Below, piece after piece: positions 45,555 to 55,567 of a stretch of 64,000 nt of DNA. Made by a program: the position numbers and the translations under genes. The DNA is from Bryum argenteum (lineage: Eukaryota; Streptophyta; Bryopsida; Bryales; Bryaceae). The notes below the pieces were generated by a model that was not told the DNA's origin, ran no database searches, and saw only the letters and a list, made by a program, of their open reading frames with translations. The DNA is taken from the NCBI GenBank assembly GCA_037043015.1, contig CM073330.1, positions 397,263 to 461,262 on the forward strand. Direction: 5' to 3'. Each line of letters starts with the position of its first letter. Positions within the stretch are counted from its first letter, which is position 1.

Positions 45555-46520
45555 TAGTATGGCCCGCGGCGTTGCCACAGATGTATTGTCAAATTTTGTA
45601 TACTTAAGTAAGTTATTGTAATAATAATGAAAAAAATAAAATAGTAAAAATTCTATAATTAGGTCATTTTGTAATTTCAGTTAATTTGGGGCCATAATAC
45701 TTCAAATTTCAAAATCTCGGGACTCCCGGCCCATTTTGCAATCCAATTGTTTTCTACAACCCTCCAAAAAAAACTTGCTTCCAACCACACCTCATGCGGC
45801 CTGATCCGACCGACGGTTTCCAAGATCATAATGTTACTCGCAAAATAATAAAAAAAAACAAAACAAACTACTTGCCTTAAATAATAAACCATTATGGCCC
45901 CCGCGTTGCTACCGATATTTTACTTTTAGTATCGGTTACGTAGCTCCAAACAACGTGATTCTTGCATAATTGGGTTCTATTGTTTTTCTCCTAGATCTAC
46001 AATTAGGTCATCTTTGTAATTTTCGGTGATTTGGGGACCATAAATTTTTCAAATTCAATATCTCAATATTTTTCAACCGGGTTTGCAATCTGATAGTTTT
46101 TTATGGATCTACAAAGAAACCCGCTTCCATGGCACCTCATGCGGCCTGATCCAACCGGCGGTCTCTGAGATCATAATGTCACAAACAAAAAAACAAAACA
46201 AAACAAAATAATTCCCTTAAAAAGTAGATTATGGAGCTCTAAATGACATGATTCTTAGGTAGTTGGGTTTTCTTGTTTTTGTGCTAGGTCTATAATTAGG
46301 TCATTTTTGTAGTTTTTGGTAATTTGGGTGCCATCATTACTTGAACTTTCAATATCTTAGGATCCATTGACTTGTTTTGAAATGCGGCCGTTTTCCACAT
46401 CTCTACAAAAAATCCGCTTCCAGCGACACCTCATGTGCCCCAATCCGACCGGCAGTTTCCAAGATCATAGTGTCACTCATACTCAAAACAAAACAAACTA
46501 TCAGCCTTAAATAATAGATT
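45555..46520. repeat. Degenerate tandem array, three units of about 290-345 bp
   Basis: ATTAGGTCAT recurs at 45658, 46002 and 46294. Each time it is followed by TTTGTAATTTTCGG, ATTTGGGG, and then CACCTCATGCGGCCTGATCC and a GGTTTCCAAGATCATA block. The third unit is shorter and more diverged and ends close to the microsatellite. Confidence 0.75.
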
Positions 46521-46572
46521 TGTCTCTATCTCAGCATCCCCTTACCATTAAAAAAATTATAAAAATAAAAAT

Positions 46573-46703
<131 letters not shown>

Positions 46704-47876
46704 CTTGGCTCCTTTGCTCACCTTGCAATAAAATTAATTGCTCCAAATCCTATAAAAGAAAAAGTGTCCAAAAGAGCCTCTACACAATATTGCATCTTGT
46801 ATCGAAATGTGTTAGTCATTGGTATGATCTCGCACAAATATCAAGGAAGAAAAATAGATGGATGAAAATAGTTGAGGAATAAAGAGTTGGGAGGTCACAC
46901 TCTAAATTGGTGTCTTATTTTGGCACAAGAACTCATCGTTAGAATCACTTAGGCTACATTTACACAATGTTTATAAGAAAAGCATTTTCTGAATCCACCT
47001 ACAAGGCTTCTTGTGTGCCTTTTTGCAAACATGGCATTACAACTCAAGTAAGCCTTGAAAATTAAAACCGAGTCTTTTTGACATACTATTTGAAGAATTC
47101 CTATGTTCTACTTAAAAATGTTTTAAAGAGAATTTTTGCAATTCCGATTAGACTAACTCACTTCCCACAACCCATGTGAGCAGAAAGCCTTTCACGTAGC
47201 CGTCATTCCCAACTTGTTAAACTCCAATGGTTGAATTGTATGTTAAAAATGCGACCACGAGCATCATTCTCTCAAATAGCTTTCTTAGGACAGCCGTGTC
47301 TAAGGCCTCTTTATATTTTAAGACACACTTAATGATTTATTTTCTTGACTTTGAATGTTGTCCATTGATTTATTATGGCAAATTTGCTAGTATGGGATTT
47401 TTGGTAATTCCTAAAGAAAATAATATCTGAAATATTTAATTTGTACATTTATTAACTCTTGTTAGTCTCTACTTATTTATCGTTTGAAACACTTAGTGAT
47501 AATCTTTGACGAATGTGTCAATTTCAAGGCGTTAGGCAAGGCGGGTGAGCGTGGCCGATTGAGAGTAGGTCTCCAAATAACGACAACATACGGAGGATGC
47601 AAATGTCAAATCGCATTTGGCATGTCTTTTCAGATTAAAAACAACGAATATGCTCTCACAAGATGGTATATGCGATCATGACTTGTCAAGCTTGGTTGTT
47701 TGCCTTTTGGTAAGAAAGGGCAACAAAATTGGCCTTTCCATGTTTATAAAGTCTTTCCCCAATTCCCACCTTCCAAACTACATTCTTTTTAATTTAGTCA
47801 TTTTGAAAGTAAACTTTTTTTTTTAGTTCGCAAGGGTGGACCTTGCAATATTTCAAACCACTCACCTTGCATGAAT

Positions 47877-48842
47877 GAGAAATCCACTAAGTAGTGGCCA
47901 GTTTGGACCCTAGTTGGTCCCTAGTCCGTCGTTTCGTGCCCTGTTTTCAGTTATTCGCTAAGTAGAACGGATTAGGGACCAAATCCATCAAACTAGGGAC
48001 CAGATGTAAACTAGGGACCAAATCAATCTGTATCCCGCGCATCACGTTGCAAACTGGGTACCAAGTTGAACTCGAGACCAAACTCAGAAAACCATCAAAA
48101 TCATGCATTTTTGAATTTAGTCCCCATTTTGATCTATTGTATATTAGCGAAATCCGCTAAGTACGACGGACTAGGGACCAAAACACCCAGTTTTGGTCGG
48201 ACTAGGGACCAAACGTCGAACTAGGCACCAAATTTTTACTCTAAGATCGAATTGGGGACTAAACTCAAAAATGCATGATTTTGATGGTTTTCTGAGTTTG
48301 GTCCCCAGTTCAACTTGGTGCCGAGTCCGCGACGTGATGCACGGAAGACCGAAGGAGCATCTATGTGTGAAGGTCCCTAGTTTACATCTGGTCCCCAGCC
48401 AAGGTTGTCAAACCGGGCGCGTTTAGGTGATCGGGCGGGCAAACCGGGCGGACTAGTTGTCCCGGACAGGCAGGCCTGCCTGCCCACCTTGAATGTAGGG
48501 GGTGAGTAATTTTTCGTGGGTAACAAAATTTGAAGTATGTGTGGAGCCCCACATGGCCTGTACGTGGCAGCCAAGTGGCTAAGTTTTCACCTAAACCCTT
48601 GCCATGTCGTCATTTGTTTACCTAAACTAAAAGTCAACAGTCGTTTGACCCTATCTGGCGAGCGAGAGCTAAATCGAGCGAGCGGGCGGGCGGCGTGCCT
48701 GCCCGGTTTAACAACCTTGTCCCCAGCTTGGTGCAATTAGTCCCCAATCCGTTTTACTTAGCAGATAAGTGAAAACAAAACACGAAACGACGGACTCGGG
48801 ACCAACAAGGGTCCAAACCGGGGACTACTTAGCGGATTTCTC
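47877..48842. mobile_element. Inverted-repeat DNA element with nested hAT MITE
   Basis: Ends GAGAAATCC(A/G)CTAAGTAGT and the inverse ACTACTTAGCGGATTTCTC. The symmetry continues inward for about 60 bp (GTCCGTCGTTTCGTG versus CACGAAACGACGGAC). GGGACCAAA words and a second AAATCCGCTAAGTACGACGG copy at 48149 recur inside, so the element is internally repetitive. No ORF. Target duplication is not obvious. Confidence 0.65.
48400..48719. mobile_element. hAT-type MITE, 320 bp, with exact 8-bp duplication
   Basis: Begins CAAGGTTGTCAAACCGGGC and ends GCCCGGTTTAACAACCTTG. It is flanked on both sides by TCCCCAGC (48392-48399 and 48720-48727), an exact 8-bp duplication typical of hAT insertion. GC-rich interior with CAGGCAGGCCTGCCTG palindrome. 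Inserted into the 47877-48842 element. Confidence 0.88.
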
Positions 48843-49263
48843 TAATGTCTCTTTCTATTGTGTGAAGATACTCTCACAAGTTGAGATTGTCAAGAATGTT
48901 CCAAATGCACATCGACGGATGTTCACATGTGAAAAATAGTTCACTCCTAAGTACAAAATATATTCTGTACTTTGGTCACCTTGATAACATATGCAGCATG
49001 CCTGATAATGAGTGAACTATTCAGAAGTCCCACATGTGACACAAGATTGTCACATAAGCGAATACCGCCTGCAACATTCCACAATTGCTCTAGAGGTATG
49101 TCAGACTCCTTGTACCAAAGCTCGTGGCAATCATGCTCTCAGAATTTTATTGGAGCCCGTGCTTGAGCACGAAGCAAGCGCAGTTGACCAGGCACGTTGA
49201 CGTACGACGACGAGTCCTTGTGGAAAAGCCATAGCCATTGGAACAAAGTCGCCTGCCTGCCGG
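48843..49263. other. Intergenic spacer between two element clusters
   Basis: No gene or repeat recognised. Confidence 0.4.
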
Positions 49264-50160
49264 GTGGGCAGCAGCGTTCCCGAAACTGGCTAAAATTAGC
49301 AGTTTTTTTACCTTTTTTTATGGGCAGCTACCGGCCCAGTGTAAATAGGGGCTTTTTAAACCCCCCAAATCGCTGGATTACTAATGATGGGCCGGGTCTG
49401 ATGGCCGGAGCCTCTCCCCAATCGATGAGACATGAGCTTGGGACTTGACCCGATGCCCCACCCACTTCGCGCCATGATGATGCATCCACGTCGTGTCGTC
49501 GCGATGCGGCGAAATCCTGATCGTTGATTGAGCTTGCCCTAAGCCCGTGAAGGGGGGGGGGGTAGCTTTGATGCTCCTCCAGTTTGCGTGGGAAGATCGC
49601 ATTGAATGCGAGTTCAAACTTGGGGCGTAGCGTATCCTGCTTTGTTGATGCGGAGCTTGTGTTGCGTTCAATTCTCCTTCTTGTTCTTTGCCGCAGTGCC
49701 GCTTGATTTTGCATTTTGCAAATTGCATCCGTAAGCATTGATCACTTGCTCCTCTCTCGTGCCGCACCGCGCGCGGTTTCTTACTACGAGCGGTGAGCAT
49801 CGGTTTACGCTCCAATCGCATTATGGCCGCCGGTTTTCCTTGCAATTGGTCACCTTTAGTGGAGAATGCGTGCCTCTGGTGTTTTTCCTTGCGCACATGA
49901 CTCGCATTCACTACTTAACATGGCGGTGTCACTTATCACTCATGACCTTTGCATCGATTTGGATTGAGAGTATAGAGCTTTGAATTCTTTGCATTTGCGA
50001 GGGCTTCACTAACCGAGAGCGGTTGAGGGTTGAAAGCTTGGCCGCATTGTTCGAGAGGTTTGCATTGGCATATTGCGGTCTTTTCTGTGGATATTTCTGT
50101 GGGTGTTGTCTCTTTTCCGTGGGTGTTTCTGTGGGTGCTGGGTGTTGCTGTGTCGGTGTG

Positions 50161-52905
50161 ATGGCTCCGCGACCCTTGGGTCTTCCAGCAGGGATGAAGG
50201 TCAAATTTTTCGGGAGCACTAGGAACTGTTCTGGGGTGGGGAAATATTTGGTGGAGTCTCCTCGGTTTGGGTTGGATGGCTTGTTGCAGGACGACGTCAC
50301 TCACATTTCTGAGACGCGTTTGGAGGGGTTGATGTCGTCGCATGCAGCGCCGGAGCACTCCACGGCCACGGTGACCTCGCCTATTACACCCCCTGCTCTT
50401 CTAAGATCGAAGAAAAGGAAGTCAGCCAACTCTGGATGTGCCGCTGTGCCGGCGAAGAGGAGGAAAGCTGTGGAGAATAGCGCAAGTGCCGCGACCCGGC
50501 GCTGGCAGGAAGTGTGGGCCGCAAAGTACACCTGGGCTGAGGGGGTGTTTGACGATTCAGGTAAGTGTTTTCTTGCCTGCTTTTATTGTTTTTGTTTTTG
50601 TTTTTCATTGTTTGTTCATTGTGGGGCTGTTTTGGGGTGCATGTAACATTGTGGGGGTGCTGTGCACCACGTGCACAACTCTGGATGGCCGGAGAAAGGT
50701 CATGGTGCCCAAAGATGATAACCTGCAAAAGCATGAGGGGAAGAGGGCCTGTCGACAAGATGGTGTTCCTCTGCTTGGGATGAAGGTGGGGGATTCCTAC
50801 ACAAAGCTTGATTGCAAGCACGTGAAGAACTCCAAGCTGTGGGCAGGGCGGAAGTTGAGTGGCTCTGTAGTGGAGCAGCTGTCCAGCGGTGTCCTCACAG
50901 AGAACAAACGAAAGGGAGTACAATTTGCCTCTCTCTTTCAAATCTTAAGTCATGGTCGTCCTATGGTGGATTATGAGAGGTGCCATGCATTGTTTGAACA
51001 TCTTAGGGTTAAGAATATGCCTAAGAAGCACTGGAGCGAGTCAATGGGATGGGATATCAGTGAACACATGCATGCTAGTGTTCTAAAGGCCCTGAAATTA
51101 GAAGTGCAGGGTGCTGATGTGATAGCAGTTTCGTGTGATGAAGTCGGCGATTGACAATTCGGCCTGGTGTGGTGTGCATGTCTATGTTTTGAGCAATTGG
51201 GAGAGGGTGCCGATCTCTGCTGCACTTGTCTTGCGTGTCGGAGGACGGCTCGGATCACTTGACGCAGTGATCTTGAACGCCCTTCTTCGATGAAGGTGGC
51301 TTGACCCGAGAGCAAGTGGCTTCAAAGTTGGTGTCCTTCGGCGCCGATGGTGTCGCACCTTCCAAGGCACTCATAACGGAGTCACTACTCAGTTGAAGCG
51401 CATAGCGCCCTTCATGTTGGGGATTCACTGCACTTCCCACAGGATTAACTTGGCTGTCCAGACATTGTCCAATTTTCCCATGGTTTCTCGTTTGGAAAGC
51501 ATGTTGGCATCTATCTACTCGTATTTTTGCAGGAGCAACAAGAAGCATCGCCGAGCTCGTAAGCTCGCTAGTATCATGGAAACTAAGGGAAACAAAATGT
51601 TGAGGAACGTGACCACACGCTGGATTTCAATGCGGAGTCCAGCCATGCGAGTTTTTGAGGAGTACAAAACACTTGTCATGAAGATGGGCTTGGATATGAC
51701 AGCCCCATCTGGAAAGAAAGCTTGTGCCACGGCCACCCTAAACTTTGAGACTCTAGTTGATGTCGAAGTCCTCCTGTCCCTTTCGGTTGTCCAGCCACTA
51801 TTCTACTGCGTTCACATGCTTTGCAAGTTCTCACAATCACGAGATGTGTTTATCTGTGATTTCTTGGAGGCTGTGAAGGTGGCGCAGGGTGAGCTTGCTG
51901 CGAAATACATTGAGCCAGCTACAGCGTTCGGGGAGCATGATTTCAGGGAGTACCATGACTTGCTTGGCTTACGCCACAAGGCAATTCCAATGGCCTCGGA
52001 AGGAGCTCCCGGGGATAGTGGAATCAAGTACTTGTACTTTGATTTTGGGACAACAAATGTCTTTGCAAGGTGCCACGACAAGATCACCGGTGAGCTCCGT
52101 TTTGTGACAGAGGAGGAACTTCACCCGTTGCGATTGAATGTCGAAAGGCGATTTGAGTTCGTTTCTCAACTTTTTCTATTCTTGTTTTTCTTTCTTCTAA
52201 ACTTGTGTTCACATGCTCACGATTTGCAACATATACATGCTTTGCCTTGTGATGGACACTAAGCATGCCTTGTGCCTTGTGATGCATTGTGCAGAGGTTG
52301 CCCAGGCTCTTTCAGATGAGCTGGACCGGCGGTTCCCTCATCAAGAGTTGTTGGATGCCTTTGGGATCATCTACCCTCAATACTGGATGCGGGAAGGCGC
52401 ATTTGACGAGTTTTCAAAAGCATTTGGAGGTGCTCAAGCGGTTCTACTGTGGCGACCGGAAAATGAATGATGGGAACGAGGAGGAGAAGCCTTGTAGGGT
52501 CCCTGAGATGCTCAATGCATCAAGCCTTGATACTCAGCAAGGCTTGTTCAAGGTCTCGATGAAGGCAAAGCGCGAGGGCGTGTGCCCCCGCCCTTGAAGT
52601 GAATCCATTGATCAAGCTTTTGGCGAAACTTGTCGACCTCCCGGCACCTCTCAAAACTCATTCCGGAGTATATCAAGTTGGCAAAAATTGGGTCTGTGCT
52701 TGTGTTGGGTTCGGTGGAGGATGAGAGATGTTTTTCTTCCTTGAAGTTCCTGAAATCATGCCATAGGAATCGCTTAGACAAGCACTTACCGCTTGTGGTA
52801 CGTATGTTTGGGCAAAAATTCTTTTCCTTGAAGTCATTTCCTTATGATAAGGCTATTAAGTCTTGGAAAGAGGCTGTTACGGTGGGCCGGCAAGGGGATG
52901 CTTGA
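50161..52905 (+). pseudogene. hAT-superfamily transposase, broken
   Basis: Recognisable pieces in order. An N-terminal exon starts MAPRPLG and ends at DDSG/GTAAGT (50161-50570). A BED-type zinc-finger-like piece follows (CTTCTTLDG...NLQKHEGKRA, 50669-50760) and a region ending SCDEVGD and a stop at 51154. Next come a shifted segment with HTSRINLAVQ-like GIHCTSHRINLAVQ and TRWISMRSPAM (51393-52170), another piece from 52300, and the C-terminal dimerisation block LGSVEDERCFSSLKFLKS (52690-52905). Breaks: no AG acceptor lies between about 50577 and 50690, the frame stops after 51150, and at least two frame changes occur between 51160 and 51400, with more at 52470-52640. It cannot make a full transposase. 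A hAT assignment is firm from the C-terminal block and the element ends. Confidence 0.85.
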
Positions 52906-53039
52906 GAGATCTAGTATCCTCAACTCCAAAATTCTAGTATCCTCAACTCCCAAATTTCCTTAGTTTCCATGATGCTATGCTAGCCTTGAAGCTCATTTAG
53001 AGAAGCTTAGTATTCGAGTGTGGGTTCCTTGATACATTT

Positions 53040-53360
53040 GGAGCGGAGGAGTTCTTGGAGCGGCCATTTGGTGGAGCCCCTGGAGCGGCCATTCGGTGGA
53101 GCAAGTGGAGCCCTGGAGCGGCCATTCGGTGAAGCGGTGGAGCCCCGAGGCACAGGCGGCCATTCGGTGGAGCAGAGTGAGCCACGGGCGGCCATTTGGT
53201 AGAGTTGTGGAGCCTTGGGCCGCCATTCGGTGGAGCGGTGAGCCCAGGCGGCCATTTGGTGGAGCTGTGGAGCCTTGGGTCGCCATTCGGTGGAGCGATG
53301 AGCCCCGGGCGGCCATTTGGTGGGAGTGTGGAGCCTTCACGCCATTCGGTGGAGCAATGG
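53040..53360. repeat. GC-rich minisatellite inside the hAT element
   Basis: Roughly nine to ten variants of CGGCCATTCGGTGGAGC joined by short linkers such as GGTGAGCCC and TGTGGAGCCTTGGG. A higher-order period of about 45-55 bp is visible in the right half. Confidence 0.85.
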
Positions 53361-53384
53361 CCCGATTTTTTCCTAACTCTGTTG

Positions 53385-53437
53385 TTTGTTTGTGTCGTTT
53401 GTTTGTGTTGTTTGTTTGTGTTGTTTGTTTGTGTGCA
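53385..53437. repeat. (GTTTGTTTGTGTT)n short tandem array
   Basis: About four copies of a 13-bp GT-rich unit ending in TGTGCAG, which also resembles an intron acceptor. Confidence 0.85.
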
Positions 53438-53440
53438 GGA

Positions 53441-53499
53441 CACTAGTGCTGCAATGGGCAGTGTTGCTTTGCAACAAGGGTTCGATTCCCTCACTAGTG
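53441..53499 (+). other. tRNA-like relic (59 nt) inside the hAT element
   Basis: CACTAGT (53441-53447) can pair with ACTAGTG (53493-53499) as a 7-bp stem. GGGTTCGATTCCC (53478-53490) matches a T-arm/pol III B box, and GTTGC-TTT-GCAAC forms a middle hairpin. It is too short for a tRNA and lacks a proper D arm and 7-nt anticodon loop, so not a functional tRNA gene. It may be a decayed tRNA fragment or part of a small SINE. Confidence 0.35.
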
Positions 53500-53957
53500 A
53501 CTTAGAATTTAGATAAAAATTTTACAATTGAACTTGTAATTCTTCATTCACATTGAAATCCAATTGCACATTGATCATGTTTGTGTTTTGATCACATCTT
53601 TGAATGTTATGAATGTTTGTGTGAATCTCTCATTTTTGAATGTTCGAATGTTATGAACAATTGAACACATGACCTTCACTTTTTTCCCACTTAGCATTTT
53701 TTTGAGTACTCATTCCATCACTTAGCGTTTGATTGCAGCAAAAATTTCACAATGTAGTCACTTACACTCAACAAAATTGGATGCATGATCGCATAGTCAA
53801 ACAACATTCAGCTTATTTTTGTAGTCAAAATACTACAATGGCAGACATATTTTTTCCACTACTGCCCGTGAAAGTAGCTCCAGAAGCGTTTTTTGTCGAC
53901 CAATGATAGCCTATCCCCATATTTTTGAAAAACAGTCCTGGGAACGCTGGTGGGCAG

Positions 53958-55567
53958 CTTCTTCATCGACCACGTACAAGAATCTTACTTCAAGCACATC
54001 TTGCAACTACACTCGAAAGGTTTGTTCACCGTCCTTTACTTTCGCGTGTTGCAACAGTGAGAGAACGATACTCTTGGTGCTCAGAGTCAGTTTGACCGTG
54101 GTCGTTACCGTGTTCGCGAAAAGGCTAAAGCGGACAAACAGCTAGGATTCGTTGTCTTTTGCCCTGGCCATGGCTGCAAGAAGACATTATTGTAAGCTTC
54201 CGTTCGGAATGTGCCTAAACTTCAGCACTGGAAGTGAAACGAATTGGAGAAAGACGTGATCAGGTTTCGAGAACGATCGCTCCAGGGTTTGACCGGTCGG
54301 CCAACAAACTGCAGTTGAAAGTTGAAGCTCACGTCAACGTCCCTGTGGTGGGTTCCTGCAAAGCAACCACAACAGAGTGACCCCAGCAATTCTGTTCACC
54401 AGACTTTGTGCATGTCGTTTCCACACTCCACAGCCGAATTCGCAGGCTGCAATCATGTGCTCAAACTGCAGATACGTCACCCTTTGCATGCGTGGAAAGT
54501 ATCAACACCATGTCCGTAACGTTGGGGGATTGCTGACAAACATTTTTATATGTTTGCTTACGTAAGAGTGTGAACTCATCGATTCCAATCAGGGTTACGA
54601 TTCGGAAGCCGAAATTTCAGAGGCCCTCTATTTTGTAGTTACGTAGGCCCTAAAAAATTTGATTGAGAGGCATCGTAGAGTAAAACGGGGCCGTTGAATC
54701 CAAATTTTCAACTACAAATATTCTCAAAAAACTTGTGGGGACTCCAAAATAAAGGTGAGTTCCCACCAACCCGCATTGAATTTAATGAGCGGCATAAAAC
54801 TGGAGCTATCTGAATTCAGCAAACTGTAGCTCTAAGTGAAGTATTTCCCGTATTAAACTCTGAAACCTTTCACGAAACGAATACCATAATCGTTTTGAAT
54901 TCAAATTGTGAAGTGATATAGACTGGAGAACTGGTTGTCATAAGGAGCAGGTTTGTCTAAACGTACCTCCATAGGTGCATCTCTGCAACAAGCGGATCCA
55001 AATATGACGTCCCATGAACAGGTGGAGGCTCACACAAACTGAACGGTAGAATCAGGCACATTCTGCAGGGTAAAAAGCAATCACACTTTTGGCTCCTCAC
55101 AAACATAAGCATGCGTGATGGTAAGGCCCCTGATCAAGACGGTAGAGAGCACCATCAATCCGGCTGGAGTGGACCCGGCTATGGAAAGTAAACTCGCAAC
55201 TCTGAAAAGACAAGCAAGGAAAGGCATTATGGTGCTCTGAGAAGTATTTTCATTTCGGACAAACGGTCTGCAACAATTGCCCACCGCTGGCACAGCTCGT
55301 GAGGCTCAACTGCAAGACTGTTGCTGCCTGCTCGGTTATAGCCATTGTTGCTGCATGCAGCTGAGCTCGCAGGCGCGATTGAGCAAGGTCGCAAAACTAT
55401 TTGGTGACAGTATTAGCGCCACTTTAACCTCTAGGCTCCTGCTTGAAATTTCGGATCCGCGCGATGGAGAGGCTAAGAATTTGCAGTCGATAGCGTAATA
55501 TTTGTTTTCAGCGATGGAGACTGTAAAGAGTTTCATCGTTTTTTACTATACCTGTTGCTAGCCGAGC
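53958..55567. other. Intergenic sequence and promoter of the GT14 gene
   Basis: No gene that I can support. A minus-strand ORF at 55081-55293 has a hydrophobic stretch but no recognised family. The last 200 bp presumably hold the GT14 promoter and leader. Confidence 0.35.

Larger units (their letters stand above)
49272..53949 (+). mobile_element. Complete hAT element, 4678 bp, decayed
   Basis: Left terminus CAGCGTTCCCGAAACTG and right terminus (inward) CAGCGTTCCCAGGACTG: 10 bp identical, then similar. Flanking GTGGGCAG at 49264-49271 is repeated exactly at 53950-53957, the 8-bp duplication of hAT transposons. The transposase remnant runs along the plus strand. Between it and the right end lie a minisatellite, a GTTTGTTTGTGTT array and a tRNA-like stretch. 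Confidence 0.9.

Noticed and set aside
49381..49911. 176-codon minus-strand ORF near the hAT left end
   Set aside because: Low-complexity basic sequence with no family signature, lying in the untranslated left part of the hAT element.
53441..53499. Functional tRNA gene
   Set aside because: Only 59 nt, no proper D arm and a 3-nt middle loop; kept only as a tRNA-like relic.
53000..53500. Several overlapping 80-160 codon ORFs on both strands
   Set aside because: All are translations of the GC-rich minisatellite, whose unit length keeps frames open by chance.
55081..55400. Possible small divergent minus-strand gene upstream of the GT14 gene
   Set aside because: A hydrophobic stretch and a plausible splice acceptor are present, but two reading phases are equally possible and neither resembles a known family.
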